From DASZZV01 sp035544835 (GTDB lineage: Bacteria > Acidobacteriota > Thermoanaerobaculia > Gp7-AA8), in the NCBI GenBank assembly GCA_035544835.1, contig DASZZV010000035.1, positions 1 to 27,169 on the forward strand: a DNA stretch of 27,169 bases. The letters are read 5' to 3'. A model generated the notes under the pieces. The model was given only the letters and a program-made list of their open reading frames with translations, had not been told where the DNA came from and did no database searches. Position numbers and translations under genes: made by a program. Below, one piece after another: positions 1 to 7,599 of the stretch (its first letter is position 1; the number at the start of each line of letters is the position of its first letter).

Positions 1-1950
1 GCCCGTCGCATCGACGAAGTTGTAGATCACACCATAATTCGACTGCACGGCCGCGGCCGGAAAAAGGATCGTGGCGTTCGTATAAGGGAAATCGTAGTAG
101 CGCCCGATTCCTCCACGAATCAGCCGGCGTCCGGTGCCTGAGAGGTCATAGGTGAGCCCCAGGCGTGGGGCGAAGTTGTTCTTGTCGTTTTTACCCTTCG
201 CGCTCTTTCCGTTGGCAAACGGTGTTATCCACGGGAGGTAATCGAATTTGTGCGAGTCAGCGGCCGCAGCGAAGTCCTGGTAGGCGGGGTTGGTGCGCTG
301 GTCGAGATCGAATCCCGTCCATAAGTCATAACGCATGCCTACGTTGGCGGTCAATCGCGGTGTCGCGGACCAATCGTCCTGAAGGTAGACGCTGTACTCA
401 TCAATCGGCGTCGTGTTACTGAAGTTTCCTCCGAAAATCGAAATCTCCGAAACGGGGGAATTGAAATCATCGTTGAGAAGCGTGAAAATGCCGCTGGTCC
501 CAGCAGTGAAGGTACCGCCCAGAATCGGTTCGTGAACGTAATTCACACCCGTCTTGAGTTCGTGGTGCGAGCCCAAGAGCGAGGATGTCCAGCTGATGTC
601 ATCCTTGAACTGCGACTTTTCCTGATTCGTCGTCTGGGGAGTATTGCCGTTCTGGCCGGCCGTGGAACCACTGGGGAACACGAGGCTCGGATCATTGGAG
701 TCGGCAGTGATGGCATTGTTGAACTTGGTCCACTGATAGACGAATTCATTCAAAGCATTCGAGCCCAACTGCCAGGTGTGGTTCCCCAAAATCGATCTGT
801 ATTTGTTGTTCGTCGTACCGAGAGAGGAAGGAAGGTAGAGTGGAACCGCGCCGTACTTTTCGGCGTTCTTCTGATATCCGTAGCGAACCGAGAGGAACTG
901 CTTGGGCGACAGATTCACCGATGCCTTCGCGGTTCCCAACTCATCCTGGAATGGCGTCGGAAAGGACTTTCCATCGAATGCCGGAAACACTCCGCCTGTG
1001 GCGACGGTGTAGCTCGTGTCTCTCTTTGTCTTCTCGTACGTCGCGAAGAAATGGGCGCGGTCTTTGATGATCGGTCCGCCAATCGAACCGCCGTATTGAT
1101 CGCGCTTGTAGGGCTGCTTCGAGGCGCCGGTCTGAATCTCGGTCGTGGTCTTCGAGGTGTAGAAGTTGTCGCGTCGCGCGAACTCGTACAGGCTGCCCTG
1201 GAAATCGTTCGTTCCAGTCTTGGTGACGACGCTGAGCACGCCGCCGGAGGAGCGGCCGTATTCGGCCTTGTACTGCATCGTCTGGATCTTGAATTCCTGG
1301 ACGGCCTCGAGGTTGAAGTTCTGCAGGGCGCCGCCGATCGTGTCGTCGGTGTTGTCGCCGCCGTCGATGACGAAGTTGACATTGCGGCCGCTGCCGCCGT
1401 TGAGAGCGATGGTGAGCTGCCCTGGCTTGGTCGGATCGGCGTTCACCGATAGCGTCGTTCCCGGGGCCAGCGTCGCCAGGTTGGCGAACTGACGTCCGTT
1501 CAGTGGCAGCCCTTCCAACTCCTGCTGGCTGACCACGGTACCGATGGCCGGCGTCGTCGCCACGAGCGGAGCCTCGGCTGTGACCGTGATCTCCTGGGAG
1601 ATCGCAGCCTGCTTCATGTTGATGGGAAGATTTCTCTCCGTGGCCACCTGCATCTGAACGTTAGAGGTTTTGACGGTCGAGAAACCGTTGAGCTCGGCCG
1701 TGACGACGTAGGTCCCGATCGGAAGCGAAGGGAACCGATAGGAGCCATCGGACTCAGTCACAGCCGCTCGATTGAAACCGGTCGCGGTGTTGGTTGCCGT
1801 GATCGTGACGCCCGGAAGGGCCGCTCCCGATTCGTCGACGACCCGGCCGGTCAGTGATGACCCGCTCGACTGCGCGAACGCTGGAATGACGGAGACTAAA
1901 AGTAAGGTCGCAAAGATGGCTAGGGCTATTCGCCGGTGCAAAAGCTTCAT
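1..1950 (-). CDS. TonB-dependent receptor, Oar-like, with N-terminal carboxypeptidase regulatory-like domain (partial)
   Basis: This is an outer-membrane receptor that takes up a ligand, probably a large or oligomeric substrate, using TonB energy. The reading frame is open for 650 codons and runs off the window start, so the C-terminal part of the barrel is missing (Oar-like proteins are usually about 1000 residues). The start ATG at 1950 follows AGGAGG with good spacing. Residues 1-26 are a signal peptide ending in PAFAQ. Residues 32-115 form a carboxypeptidase regulatory-like beta-sandwich (LTGRVVDESGAALPGVTI). A plug domain follows (EITVTAEAP, then EGLPLNGRQFANLATLAPG), then barrel strands such as SIGGPIIKDRAHFFATYEKT. 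This architecture is typical of Acidobacteriota and Myxococcota. The ligand cannot be read from the sequence. It lies downstream of the sulfatase gene across a 325-bp gap, so it is probably a separate transcription unit. Confidence 0.9.
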   Translation of the reverse strand, partial: MKLLHRRIALAIFATLLLVSVIPAFAQSSGSSLTGRVVDESGAALPGVTITATNTATGFNRAAVTESDGSYRFPSLPIGTYVVTAELNGFSTVKTSNVQMQVATERNLPINMKQAAISQEITVTAEAPLVATTPAIGTVVSQQELEGLPLNGRQFANLATLAPGTTLSVNADPTKPGQLTIALNGGSGRNVNFVIDGGDNTDDTIGGALQNFNLEAVQEFKIQTMQYKAEYGRSSGGVLSVVTKTGTNDFQGSLYEFARRDNFYTSKTTTEIQTGASKQPYKRDQYGGSIGGPIIKDRAHFFATYEKTKRDTSYTVATGGVFPAFDGKSFPTPFQDELGTAKASVNLSPKQFLSVRYGYQKNAEKYGAVPLYLPSSLGTTNNKYRSILGNHTWQLGSNALNEFVYQWTKFNNAITADSNDPSLVFPSGSTAGQNGNTPQTTNQEKSQFKDDISWTSSLLGSHHELKTGVNYVHEPILGGTFTAGTSGIFTLLNDDFNSPVSEISIFGGNFSNTTPIDEYSVYLQDDWSATPRLTANVGMRYDLWTGFDLDQRTNPAYQDFAAAADSHKFDYLPWITPFANGKSAKGKNDKNNFAPRLGLTYDLSGTGRRLIRGGIGRYYDFPYTNATILFPAAAVQSNYGVIYNFVDATG

Positions 1951-2136
1951 TCATCCCTCCTAGGACTGAAATTGCTGGGCCATGATTAGTTTTTCAATAA
2001 TGTTACATCGACCAGACAAAAGGGAGCTGTGATTGGAACGAGATCAATTGCAGAATTTTGCCCAGATCATAGATTCTGCTAAGTCGCAACAACTCAGGGA
2101 GTTACGCTTGGGGCAAAGCGCGCACCCCTTTCCCGT

Positions 2137-2152
2137 ATTCAAGGTCTTGAAT
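2137..2152. repeat. 16-nt palindrome, possible operator
   Basis: ATTCAAG and CTTGAAT are perfect 7-bp arms around a 2-base centre. The site is about 190 bp upstream of the TonB-dependent receptor start. The size suits a dimeric regulator site, but nothing else supports that role. Confidence 0.3.
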
Positions 2153-2159
2153 GGGAGCG

Positions 2160-2214
2160 CCAAATTTTCGGACGCTGTCTGATTCGTTCATATTGTCGCT
2201 GCCCGGAAATTTGG
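2160..2214. repeat. Imperfect 12-bp inverted repeat downstream of the sulfatase gene
   Basis: The arms 2160-2171 (CCAAATTTTCGG) and 2203-2214 (CCGGAAATTTGG) pair with one mismatch around a 31-base loop. The repeat starts about 60 bp past the sulfatase stop codon. No U-tract follows, so an intrinsic terminator is only one possibility. Confidence 0.35.
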
Positions 2215-2275
2215 TCTATGGGGAACCTCGGAAACAACCCGATTTCAACTCTTTCGTGCGTCACCTCCGTTTTAG

Positions 2276-4366
2276 TCATGACCTCGCAGATATTCGCGCC
2301 AGCAGCTGCGTCGCAGCGTTGCGCTGTGATGAAAATTCCTCTTTACCTTTCACTTCCAAAAGGAAGCGTCGATACTCGGCCGCCGCTTCAACGCGCCGAC
2401 CCGTCAACTCCAGGGCGATTCCTCGATTCAGATGTGCCTCATAGTAGTCGGGAGCGAGCGCCAGCGCACGCTCGAAATATGGAATCGCTTCCGCCGGCCG
2501 GTTTTCCTGGACTGCCAGCGTTCCCAACCCATTGAGCGGATCCGCATACTTCGGCGCGAGCCGCACCGAGTCCCGGTAGGCCTTCTCTGCCTCGCTGACT
2601 CGATTCATTTGTCGAAGAACATTGCCGAGATTATTGAAGGCGCGGGCGCTGGTTGGATCGAGCGATATCGCTCTTTGGAACTCCTGCCGGGCTCCCTCCA
2701 GATCCCCCTCCGCCGATAGCGAAATCCCCAGCGTGTTATGCGCCTCGGGGCGCTTCGAGTCGAAGCGGATGGCCTCGCGGACGGTGGCCGCGGCCTCCTT
2801 CTGGCGCCCCGCTTCCTGCAGAGCCACGGAGAGATTGAACCAGGCATCAGCATCCTGAGGGGTCGAGGCCACGGTGTCGCGATAGAGAACGATAGCCCGG
2901 TCGAGTTTTCCCTGCTTTCGATAGACACGCGCCAGCGTTGAACGAAACACCGGATTGTTACGGTCGGCAGCGAGCAGCGACTCCAGATCTTTCTGCGCGA
3001 CATCGAGCTCCTGGTCGTGCATATGCCAGATCACCTGCTCGAAGCGGCGGAACAGCGGCGCCATCTCCTTCGGATCGGGTCTTGGCCCGGCGCCATCGGT
3101 GAGAGCGACACCTCCCACGTAGCCGAGACTCTCGAGCCTGGCGCGGGTCTCTTCATCCATGACGGTTTGCGGCGCCTTGACCTGGCCCGCCTGCAGTCCG
3201 CTCATTTCTTTTATCAGGGCACGGAGCTGACGGCGCTCGGTTTCATAAAGGTTGCGCGTTTCTTTGGGATCGCGGGCGAGGTCGTAGAGCTCGGGATGCG
3301 ACGAGGCAATGTATTTATAGTTGCCGCGGCGCAGCGCCGCGAGGCCGCTCCATCCGAATTGTCGAGGGTATTCGGTCTCGGAATAGAGGGCTGCGCCGCC
3401 TTGCTTCGAAGCCTTCGTCGACACGAGTGCCGCGATCGGACGGCCATCAGCCCTGGGCCAGGAGACGTCGAGAGCGGATGTGATGGTCGGCGCCAGGTCG
3501 ATGAGACTCACCGGCTCCGATGCAACCTGCCCCCGATGAATACCATCCCGAACTACCAGCGGAACGTGAAGCGTCGGCTCGTAGAGCAGCAGACCGTGCG
3601 TCAACTCACCATGCTCGCCCAAAGCCTCCCCATGGTCGCCGGCGATGACGATGATGGTGCGATCGGTCAGCTTCTGCTGATCGAGGTAGGCGAGCAGGCG
3701 CCCGATCTGCGAGTCGGCGAAAGCGATCTCCCCATCGTAAGGACTGGCCAGGTGCCGTGAACGAAACGGCTCGGGCGGAACGTACGGAGCGTGCGGATCG
3801 TAAAGGTGAACCCAGGCGAAGAAGGGCCGCGCATCCCTGGTCTGGAGCCACGAAAGAGCGCGATCGACGACGATGTCACCTGTCCGCTCGGCCTCCAGAC
3901 CGTTGGTCGCGACGATTTCAGAATCGAGCTCGTCGTCGTAGAGATCGAAGCCGCGATCAAGTCCGAAACGACGATTCAGAACGAAGGAACCGACGAAGGC
4001 GCCGGTCCGGTAGCCGGCCTGCTTGAGTCGCGTGGCGATGGTCTCGCGATCGCTGCCCAATCCACCCGTACCATTGTTGCGAACGGCGTGGTGCAGCGGC
4101 AGCAGCCCGGAGAGAATCGAGCAATGCGCCGGGAGAGTCAGGGGAACGGGCGAGATGGCGCGATCGAATCGGACGCCCTCTCTCGCCAGGCGATCGATAT
4201 TGGGAGTCTCGGCTTCGCGGAAACCATACGCTCCGATGTGATCGGCTCGAGTGGTATCGACAGTCACCAGCAGCACGTTGTATCCCTGCAGAGAAACCGG
4301 CTCGGGCTGCCGTGAACAGGCAGCGAGGAGCGATATCCAGGAGCAGAGAACGAGACGAGTTTTCAT
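2276..4366 (-). CDS. Sulfatase-like (alkaline phosphatase superfamily) lipoprotein with C-terminal TPR repeats
   Basis: This is a membrane-anchored hydrolase or transferase of the sulfatase fold fused to a protein-interaction module, 696 residues from the chosen ATG. That start gives a clean lipoprotein signal (MKTRLVLCSW, then LLAAC with lipidated Cys17). An upstream in-frame TTG (4474) is rejected because it lies in a consensus -35 hexamer. Metal-binding motifs are present: VTVDTTRADHIGAYG around residues 35-48 and GDHGEALGEHG near residue 240. The nucleophile position reads PLTLPAHCS with Thr77, where formylglycine sulfatases have Cys or Ser (C/S-x-P-x-R), so sulfatase activity is doubtful; phosphatase or phosphoglycerol-transferase-like chemistry is an alternative. 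About six TPRs fill residues 445-690 (for example AFNNLGNVLRQMNRVSEAEKAY). The substrate is unknown. Confidence 0.85.
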   Translation of the reverse strand: MKTRLVLCSWISLLAACSRQPEPVSLQGYNVLLVTVDTTRADHIGAYGFREAETPNIDRLAREGVRFDRAISPVPLTLPAHCSILSGLLPLHHAVRNNGTGGLGSDRETIATRLKQAGYRTGAFVGSFVLNRRFGLDRGFDLYDDELDSEIVATNGLEAERTGDIVVDRALSWLQTRDARPFFAWVHLYDPHAPYVPPEPFRSRHLASPYDGEIAFADSQIGRLLAYLDQQKLTDRTIIVIAGDHGEALGEHGELTHGLLLYEPTLHVPLVVRDGIHRGQVASEPVSLIDLAPTITSALDVSWPRADGRPIAALVSTKASKQGGAALYSETEYPRQFGWSGLAALRRGNYKYIASSHPELYDLARDPKETRNLYETERRQLRALIKEMSGLQAGQVKAPQTVMDEETRARLESLGYVGGVALTDGAGPRPDPKEMAPLFRRFEQVIWHMHDQELDVAQKDLESLLAADRNNPVFRSTLARVYRKQGKLDRAIVLYRDTVASTPQDADAWFNLSVALQEAGRQKEAAATVREAIRFDSKRPEAHNTLGISLSAEGDLEGARQEFQRAISLDPTSARAFNNLGNVLRQMNRVSEAEKAYRDSVRLAPKYADPLNGLGTLAVQENRPAEAIPYFERALALAPDYYEAHLNRGIALELTGRRVEAAAEYRRFLLEVKGKEEFSSQRNAATQLLARISARS

Positions 4367-4434
4367 TCGAAGGACCGAGGCTCGGCGAATTGTACGAAAT
4401 GTACGGAGGGAAACGGTTACAAGTCGGGGGAAGG

Positions 4435-4474
4435 ACGTACCCGGTACGTAACGCAAGTTCTCCGGAAGTGTCAA
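4435..4474 (-). promoter_or_regulatory. Candidate promoter with palindromic operator for the sulfatase-TPR gene
   Basis: A perfect TTGACA (-35) occupies 4474-4469 on the minus strand. The -10 at 17-bp spacing is poor (TTACGT), which is typical of an activator-dependent promoter or of a chance -35. A perfect 15-nt palindrome, ACGTACC-C-GGTACGT (4435-4449), overlaps the -10 position. A second -10-like TACAAT lies at 4394-4389, closer to the start codon. The gene's leader would be about 15-75 nt long. Confidence 0.35.
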
Positions 4475-4514
4475 CCTCGCAACCGACGGACTCGGGATGA
4501 CAACAGATCCGCCC

Positions 4515-7352
4515 TCAGCTCGAGAGAAGCGCGACCGGAAAGTGCGCGAGGAGGTCCACGGCCAGCAGCTTCGAATCTCTAGCCGAGAGTCGCTCGCCGG
4601 TGAACAGATTCGTCCACTCAGCCGGGGCTCCTTCCGGCAGGGTCACGTCGATCCCATCCCAGAGGCCGGGGCGAAGTGAGGAACCGTCATCCTCGACATG
4701 GCGAGCAATGAAGCGCGGTACGATCTGAAGCGTCCAGCGATTCTCCAGCCGGCGGGCGAACCCGAACAGGCGAGTCGAGTCTCCTCCGATCGCCACCGGC
4801 AGATATTCACCCCGGCGAAAGAGCTCGGCCTGCTCGCGCCGGAATTTCAAGGCCACGTGCGTCACGAACATCTTGATGGCGCCGCTCTTCCAGTCGCGAA
4901 CGAGCTCGCGGGCCAGTTCGATTCCCTCGTTCCGTCGAGCCCGGAGGGCCTCCAGCATTTTGCGCCGAGCCTCGAAGTTGACGGAGCGCCGGTTGTCGGG
5001 ATCGACGAGACTGAAGTCCCAGAATTCAGAACCCTGGTAAAAATCCGGAACACCGGGAGACGTGATCTTCAGCAGGACCTGCGAAAGTGAATTGATGAAG
5101 CCGGCGTAGGAGGTGATCTGATGAAGAGACAGGAAGGATTTCCGGAAATTCTCGTGCAGGGGATCGAGCAGAACGTCCACGAAATGTTTGAGCGCGGTCT
5201 CATGCTCGTGGTTCGGCTGGAGCCAGCTCGTGTGGACTTTGGCTTCGCGTGAGGCCTTTTCAATATATGCCTTCAGTCGATCGCCGAGCCTCTCCTGCTC
5301 GGCGCCCTCGAGGGGCCAGATTCCGAGAAGGCTCTGATAGATCAGCACCTCCTCGTTAGCGTCGGGAACGGGCATGGCGCGCGTTCGCAGCTTTCTCGAG
5401 GCGTTCGACTCGGCCCACTCCTTGAGCCTCGCTTCCCAGATTTCCGGGATCTCACTCAGCACGTTGATCCTGGCACGGGCGTCTTCGCTGCGCTTGGTAT
5501 CGTGCGTCGAGGTGGCGTTCATCGTATGCGGCCAGCGCTGGAGAATCGCGGCATTGCGCTGATGCAATTCCAGGGCTCCATCTTCGAAGAGTTCATCTCG
5601 AGGAGCTCCGCCGACCTCGTTCATCGAGATCAGAAGGTTGTGGTGGTAGAAGGCGGTGTCTTCGACTCCCTTGGCCATGACTCGACCGGTGAACTGCTGC
5701 CACCGCATGATGAAATCGAGACAGTCGGTGCGGGTCTGACGCGAATATCGGGGCGGATCGATCGACAGGACGCGATGAAGGAACGAGAAAATACGGGCAT
5801 CGAGACGGTCCGACGACTTCGCCTGCGCGTCATCCAGGGCACCGTCAAGATATTGACGATCTGAAGGGCCGACATCAAAGTTTCGAACGTAGGTCCGGTA
5901 GACCGGCAGTGCCGCCGTCAGCTCTGAGAGGGCGTCGACCAGCTCAGCCAGCGCGAAGTCGCGGGCATTGCGATCCTGACTGGCGATCCGCGCCAGTCGC
6001 ATCGCCAGAGCCCGGACCTCTCCTGCGAAAAGCTCATTGATGACCTGTTTCTTGCGCAGGTAGGCAGTCTCTTCGAAAGGAGCGTAGTTGCCGGTGAAGC
6101 CGACGTAGATCCGCTGCAGGTCCCGCAGTCCTGGCGCGGAAAGCTGGAGCGCGGTGAGCACGTCGATGAAGTCATACCCGGTCGTCCCCTGCGCGGCAAA
6201 TTCCACCGGCAGCTCTTCGCCTCTCCCGAGGATCTTCTCGACCACCGTATAGAAGCCTCGGGTCCGGTCGCCCTCGCGCCACTCCGAATCGAGCCTGCTT
6301 TGCAACTTCCGCAGATGTCCGATGGGATCGTAGAGTCCATCGATATGATCGATGCGCAGCCCGGTGATCTTGTCCTGGTCGACGAGTTGAAGAATTCGGG
6401 CCTGCCGCGCCTCGAAAACCTCCGGATCTTCGACACGTACTCCGATGAGATCGGTGACATCGAAGAAGCGGCGGTAGTTGATCTCCTCGGCGGCCACGCG
6501 CCAGTAGGCCAACCGATACCACTGTTGCTCGAGCAGTGAATCGAGCGGATCGAACGAAGCCGGATTCGCGGGATCTCCGTTGAACCCCTGGACAGCCTCA
6601 TCGATGGAGCTCCGGATGTCGGAGTCGTCCTGATAGAGACGCCACAGGGCGTTCTTCAGAAACTTGCTATTGAGAACTCGCTCGGCGGGGTCCTCGCCTT
6701 TCCCTTTCGGAGAGAGAAGGGCATCGACGAGCTCCCGGAACTCGAGCAGCGGCGGTTTGTCGGCAACAGAGGCGCTCTTGATTGCCTTGAGTGCCTCTCG
6801 CAGGATCGGCGTGTAGGACAGTGGCGTAATGGGAAGGCGGCGGGCGTAGTAGGTGATGAAGAATCCATCAGCGTCGTAACCGATCCTGAGCTCCCCGCCC
6901 TCGAGGATTTCCCCGTATGGCTTTCCTAGAATCGGCAGCAGGACCCTCTTGTCGGTAGCGCCATGGATGCCGGTGGTCCACTCGATGTCGAAGTAGTTCA
7001 CGAATCGCGACAGCGGCCCGTTCTCGAGAACGTTCATCCACCAGACGTTCTCGGAGCTGGCAGCCATGTGATTCGGCACAACGTCGACGACGAGGCCCAG
7101 ATCGAGCCGGCGGAGCGCGCAAGTCAACTCCTCGAAGTCAGCTTCCGATCCGAGCTCGGGATTCAACTCGAACGCGTCGACAACGTCATATCCATGTGTG
7201 CTGCCCCGACAGGCCTTGAGGATCGGAGAGCTGTAAAGGTCTGAGATTCCGAGGGCGTCGAGATAGGCCACGATGGCCTGTGCGTCGGCGAAGCGGAAGC
7301 CCGCATTGAATTGGACACGATAGGTCGCCGTGGGAATGCGCAGGGTGGTCAT
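4515..7352 (-). CDS. treY: Malto-oligosyltrehalose synthase (TreY), GH13
   Basis: TreY converts the reducing-end alpha-1,4 bond of maltooligosaccharides into an alpha,alpha-1,1 bond, giving maltooligosyltrehalose, the substrate of TreZ. The protein has 945 residues, close to the family norm. It opens with IPTATYRVQFNAGFRFADA and the TreY signature YSSPILKACRGSTHGYDV. The second conserved GH13 region is LVVDVVPNHMA. The nucleophile region GLRIDHIDGLYDPIG is near residue 335 and the acid/base Glu lies in FYTVVEKILG near 373. The C-terminus carries TSPGVPDFYQGSEFWDFSLVD-type sequence. The ATG at 7352 is preceded by TTAGGTC, a usable ribosome-binding site. It is the last gene of the glucan cluster and is separated from treZ by a 247-bp gap containing a REPIN-like element, so its expression may be partly uncoupled from treZ. 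Confidence 0.97.
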   Translation of the reverse strand: MTTLRIPTATYRVQFNAGFRFADAQAIVAYLDALGISDLYSSPILKACRGSTHGYDVVDAFELNPELGSEADFEELTCALRRLDLGLVVDVVPNHMAASSENVWWMNVLENGPLSRFVNYFDIEWTTGIHGATDKRVLLPILGKPYGEILEGGELRIGYDADGFFITYYARRLPITPLSYTPILREALKAIKSASVADKPPLLEFRELVDALLSPKGKGEDPAERVLNSKFLKNALWRLYQDDSDIRSSIDEAVQGFNGDPANPASFDPLDSLLEQQWYRLAYWRVAAEEINYRRFFDVTDLIGVRVEDPEVFEARQARILQLVDQDKITGLRIDHIDGLYDPIGHLRKLQSRLDSEWREGDRTRGFYTVVEKILGRGEELPVEFAAQGTTGYDFIDVLTALQLSAPGLRDLQRIYVGFTGNYAPFEETAYLRKKQVINELFAGEVRALAMRLARIASQDRNARDFALAELVDALSELTAALPVYRTYVRNFDVGPSDRQYLDGALDDAQAKSSDRLDARIFSFLHRVLSIDPPRYSRQTRTDCLDFIMRWQQFTGRVMAKGVEDTAFYHHNLLISMNEVGGAPRDELFEDGALELHQRNAAILQRWPHTMNATSTHDTKRSEDARARINVLSEIPEIWEARLKEWAESNASRKLRTRAMPVPDANEEVLIYQSLLGIWPLEGAEQERLGDRLKAYIEKASREAKVHTSWLQPNHEHETALKHFVDVLLDPLHENFRKSFLSLHQITSYAGFINSLSQVLLKITSPGVPDFYQGSEFWDFSLVDPDNRRSVNFEARRKMLEALRARRNEGIELARELVRDWKSGAIKMFVTHVALKFRREQAELFRRGEYLPVAIGGDSTRLFGFARRLENRWTLQIVPRFIARHVEDDGSSLRPGLWDGIDVTLPEGAPAEWTNLFTGERLSARDSKLLAVDLLAHFPVALLSS

Positions 7353-7395
7353 CGCGACCTAACTAACCTGCATTTCGGAGTGTGCGGGGCGCATC

Positions 7396-7515
7396 TGTGT
7401 GGCACAGGCACTCCTGCCTGTGTGCCGCGGCGTCGAGCCGAGGCGTTCCTGCGACGATTCACAGGGAGGTCGGCCTCGACGGCCGACACACAGGCAAGAG
7501 TGCCTGTGCCACACA
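7396..7515. repeat. REPIN-like element: two inverted REP palindromes in the treZ-treY gap
   Basis: Two 29-nt arms (7396-7424 and 7487-7515) are reverse complements with a single mismatch. Each arm is itself a small hairpin: CACAGGCA-CTCC-TGCCTGTG at 7403-7422 and CACAGGCA-AGAG-TGCCTGTG at 7489-7508. Between them, GGCGTCGAG and CTCGACGGCC extend the pairing. The 120-nt unit matches the architecture of REPINs (REP doublets moved by RAYT transposases), although no transposase is in the window. Frames across it on both strands encode only the repeat and are not genes. The rest of the gap (7353-7599) shows no other feature. Confidence 0.8.
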
Positions 7516-7599
7516 AAAGGCCGATAGCGCCTGACCCGACCAGCGAAGAAACCCTGAGAGAAATGCGAACTAAGCCGGCCGCGGAGACGAGACTACGCA

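Larger units (their letters stand above)
1951..2275. other. Intergenic region upstream of the TonB-dependent receptor
   Basis: No coding frame here looks real. The last bases before the receptor carry its ribosome-binding site (AGGAGG at about 1956-1961 on the minus strand). I could not find a convincing sigma70 promoter. The region holds a 16-nt palindrome (2137-2152) and a longer imperfect inverted repeat (2160-2214), listed separately. Confidence 0.6.

Noticed and set aside
532..1452. Plus-strand open frame of about 306 codons
   Set aside because: It is antisense to the TonB-dependent receptor, which has a signal peptide, a ribosome-binding site and plug/barrel motifs.
4366..4474. Upstream TTG start extending the sulfatase by 36 residues
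   Set aside because: The TTG is part of a consensus TTGACA, and the extension would destroy the clean lipoprotein signal that begins at ATG 4366.
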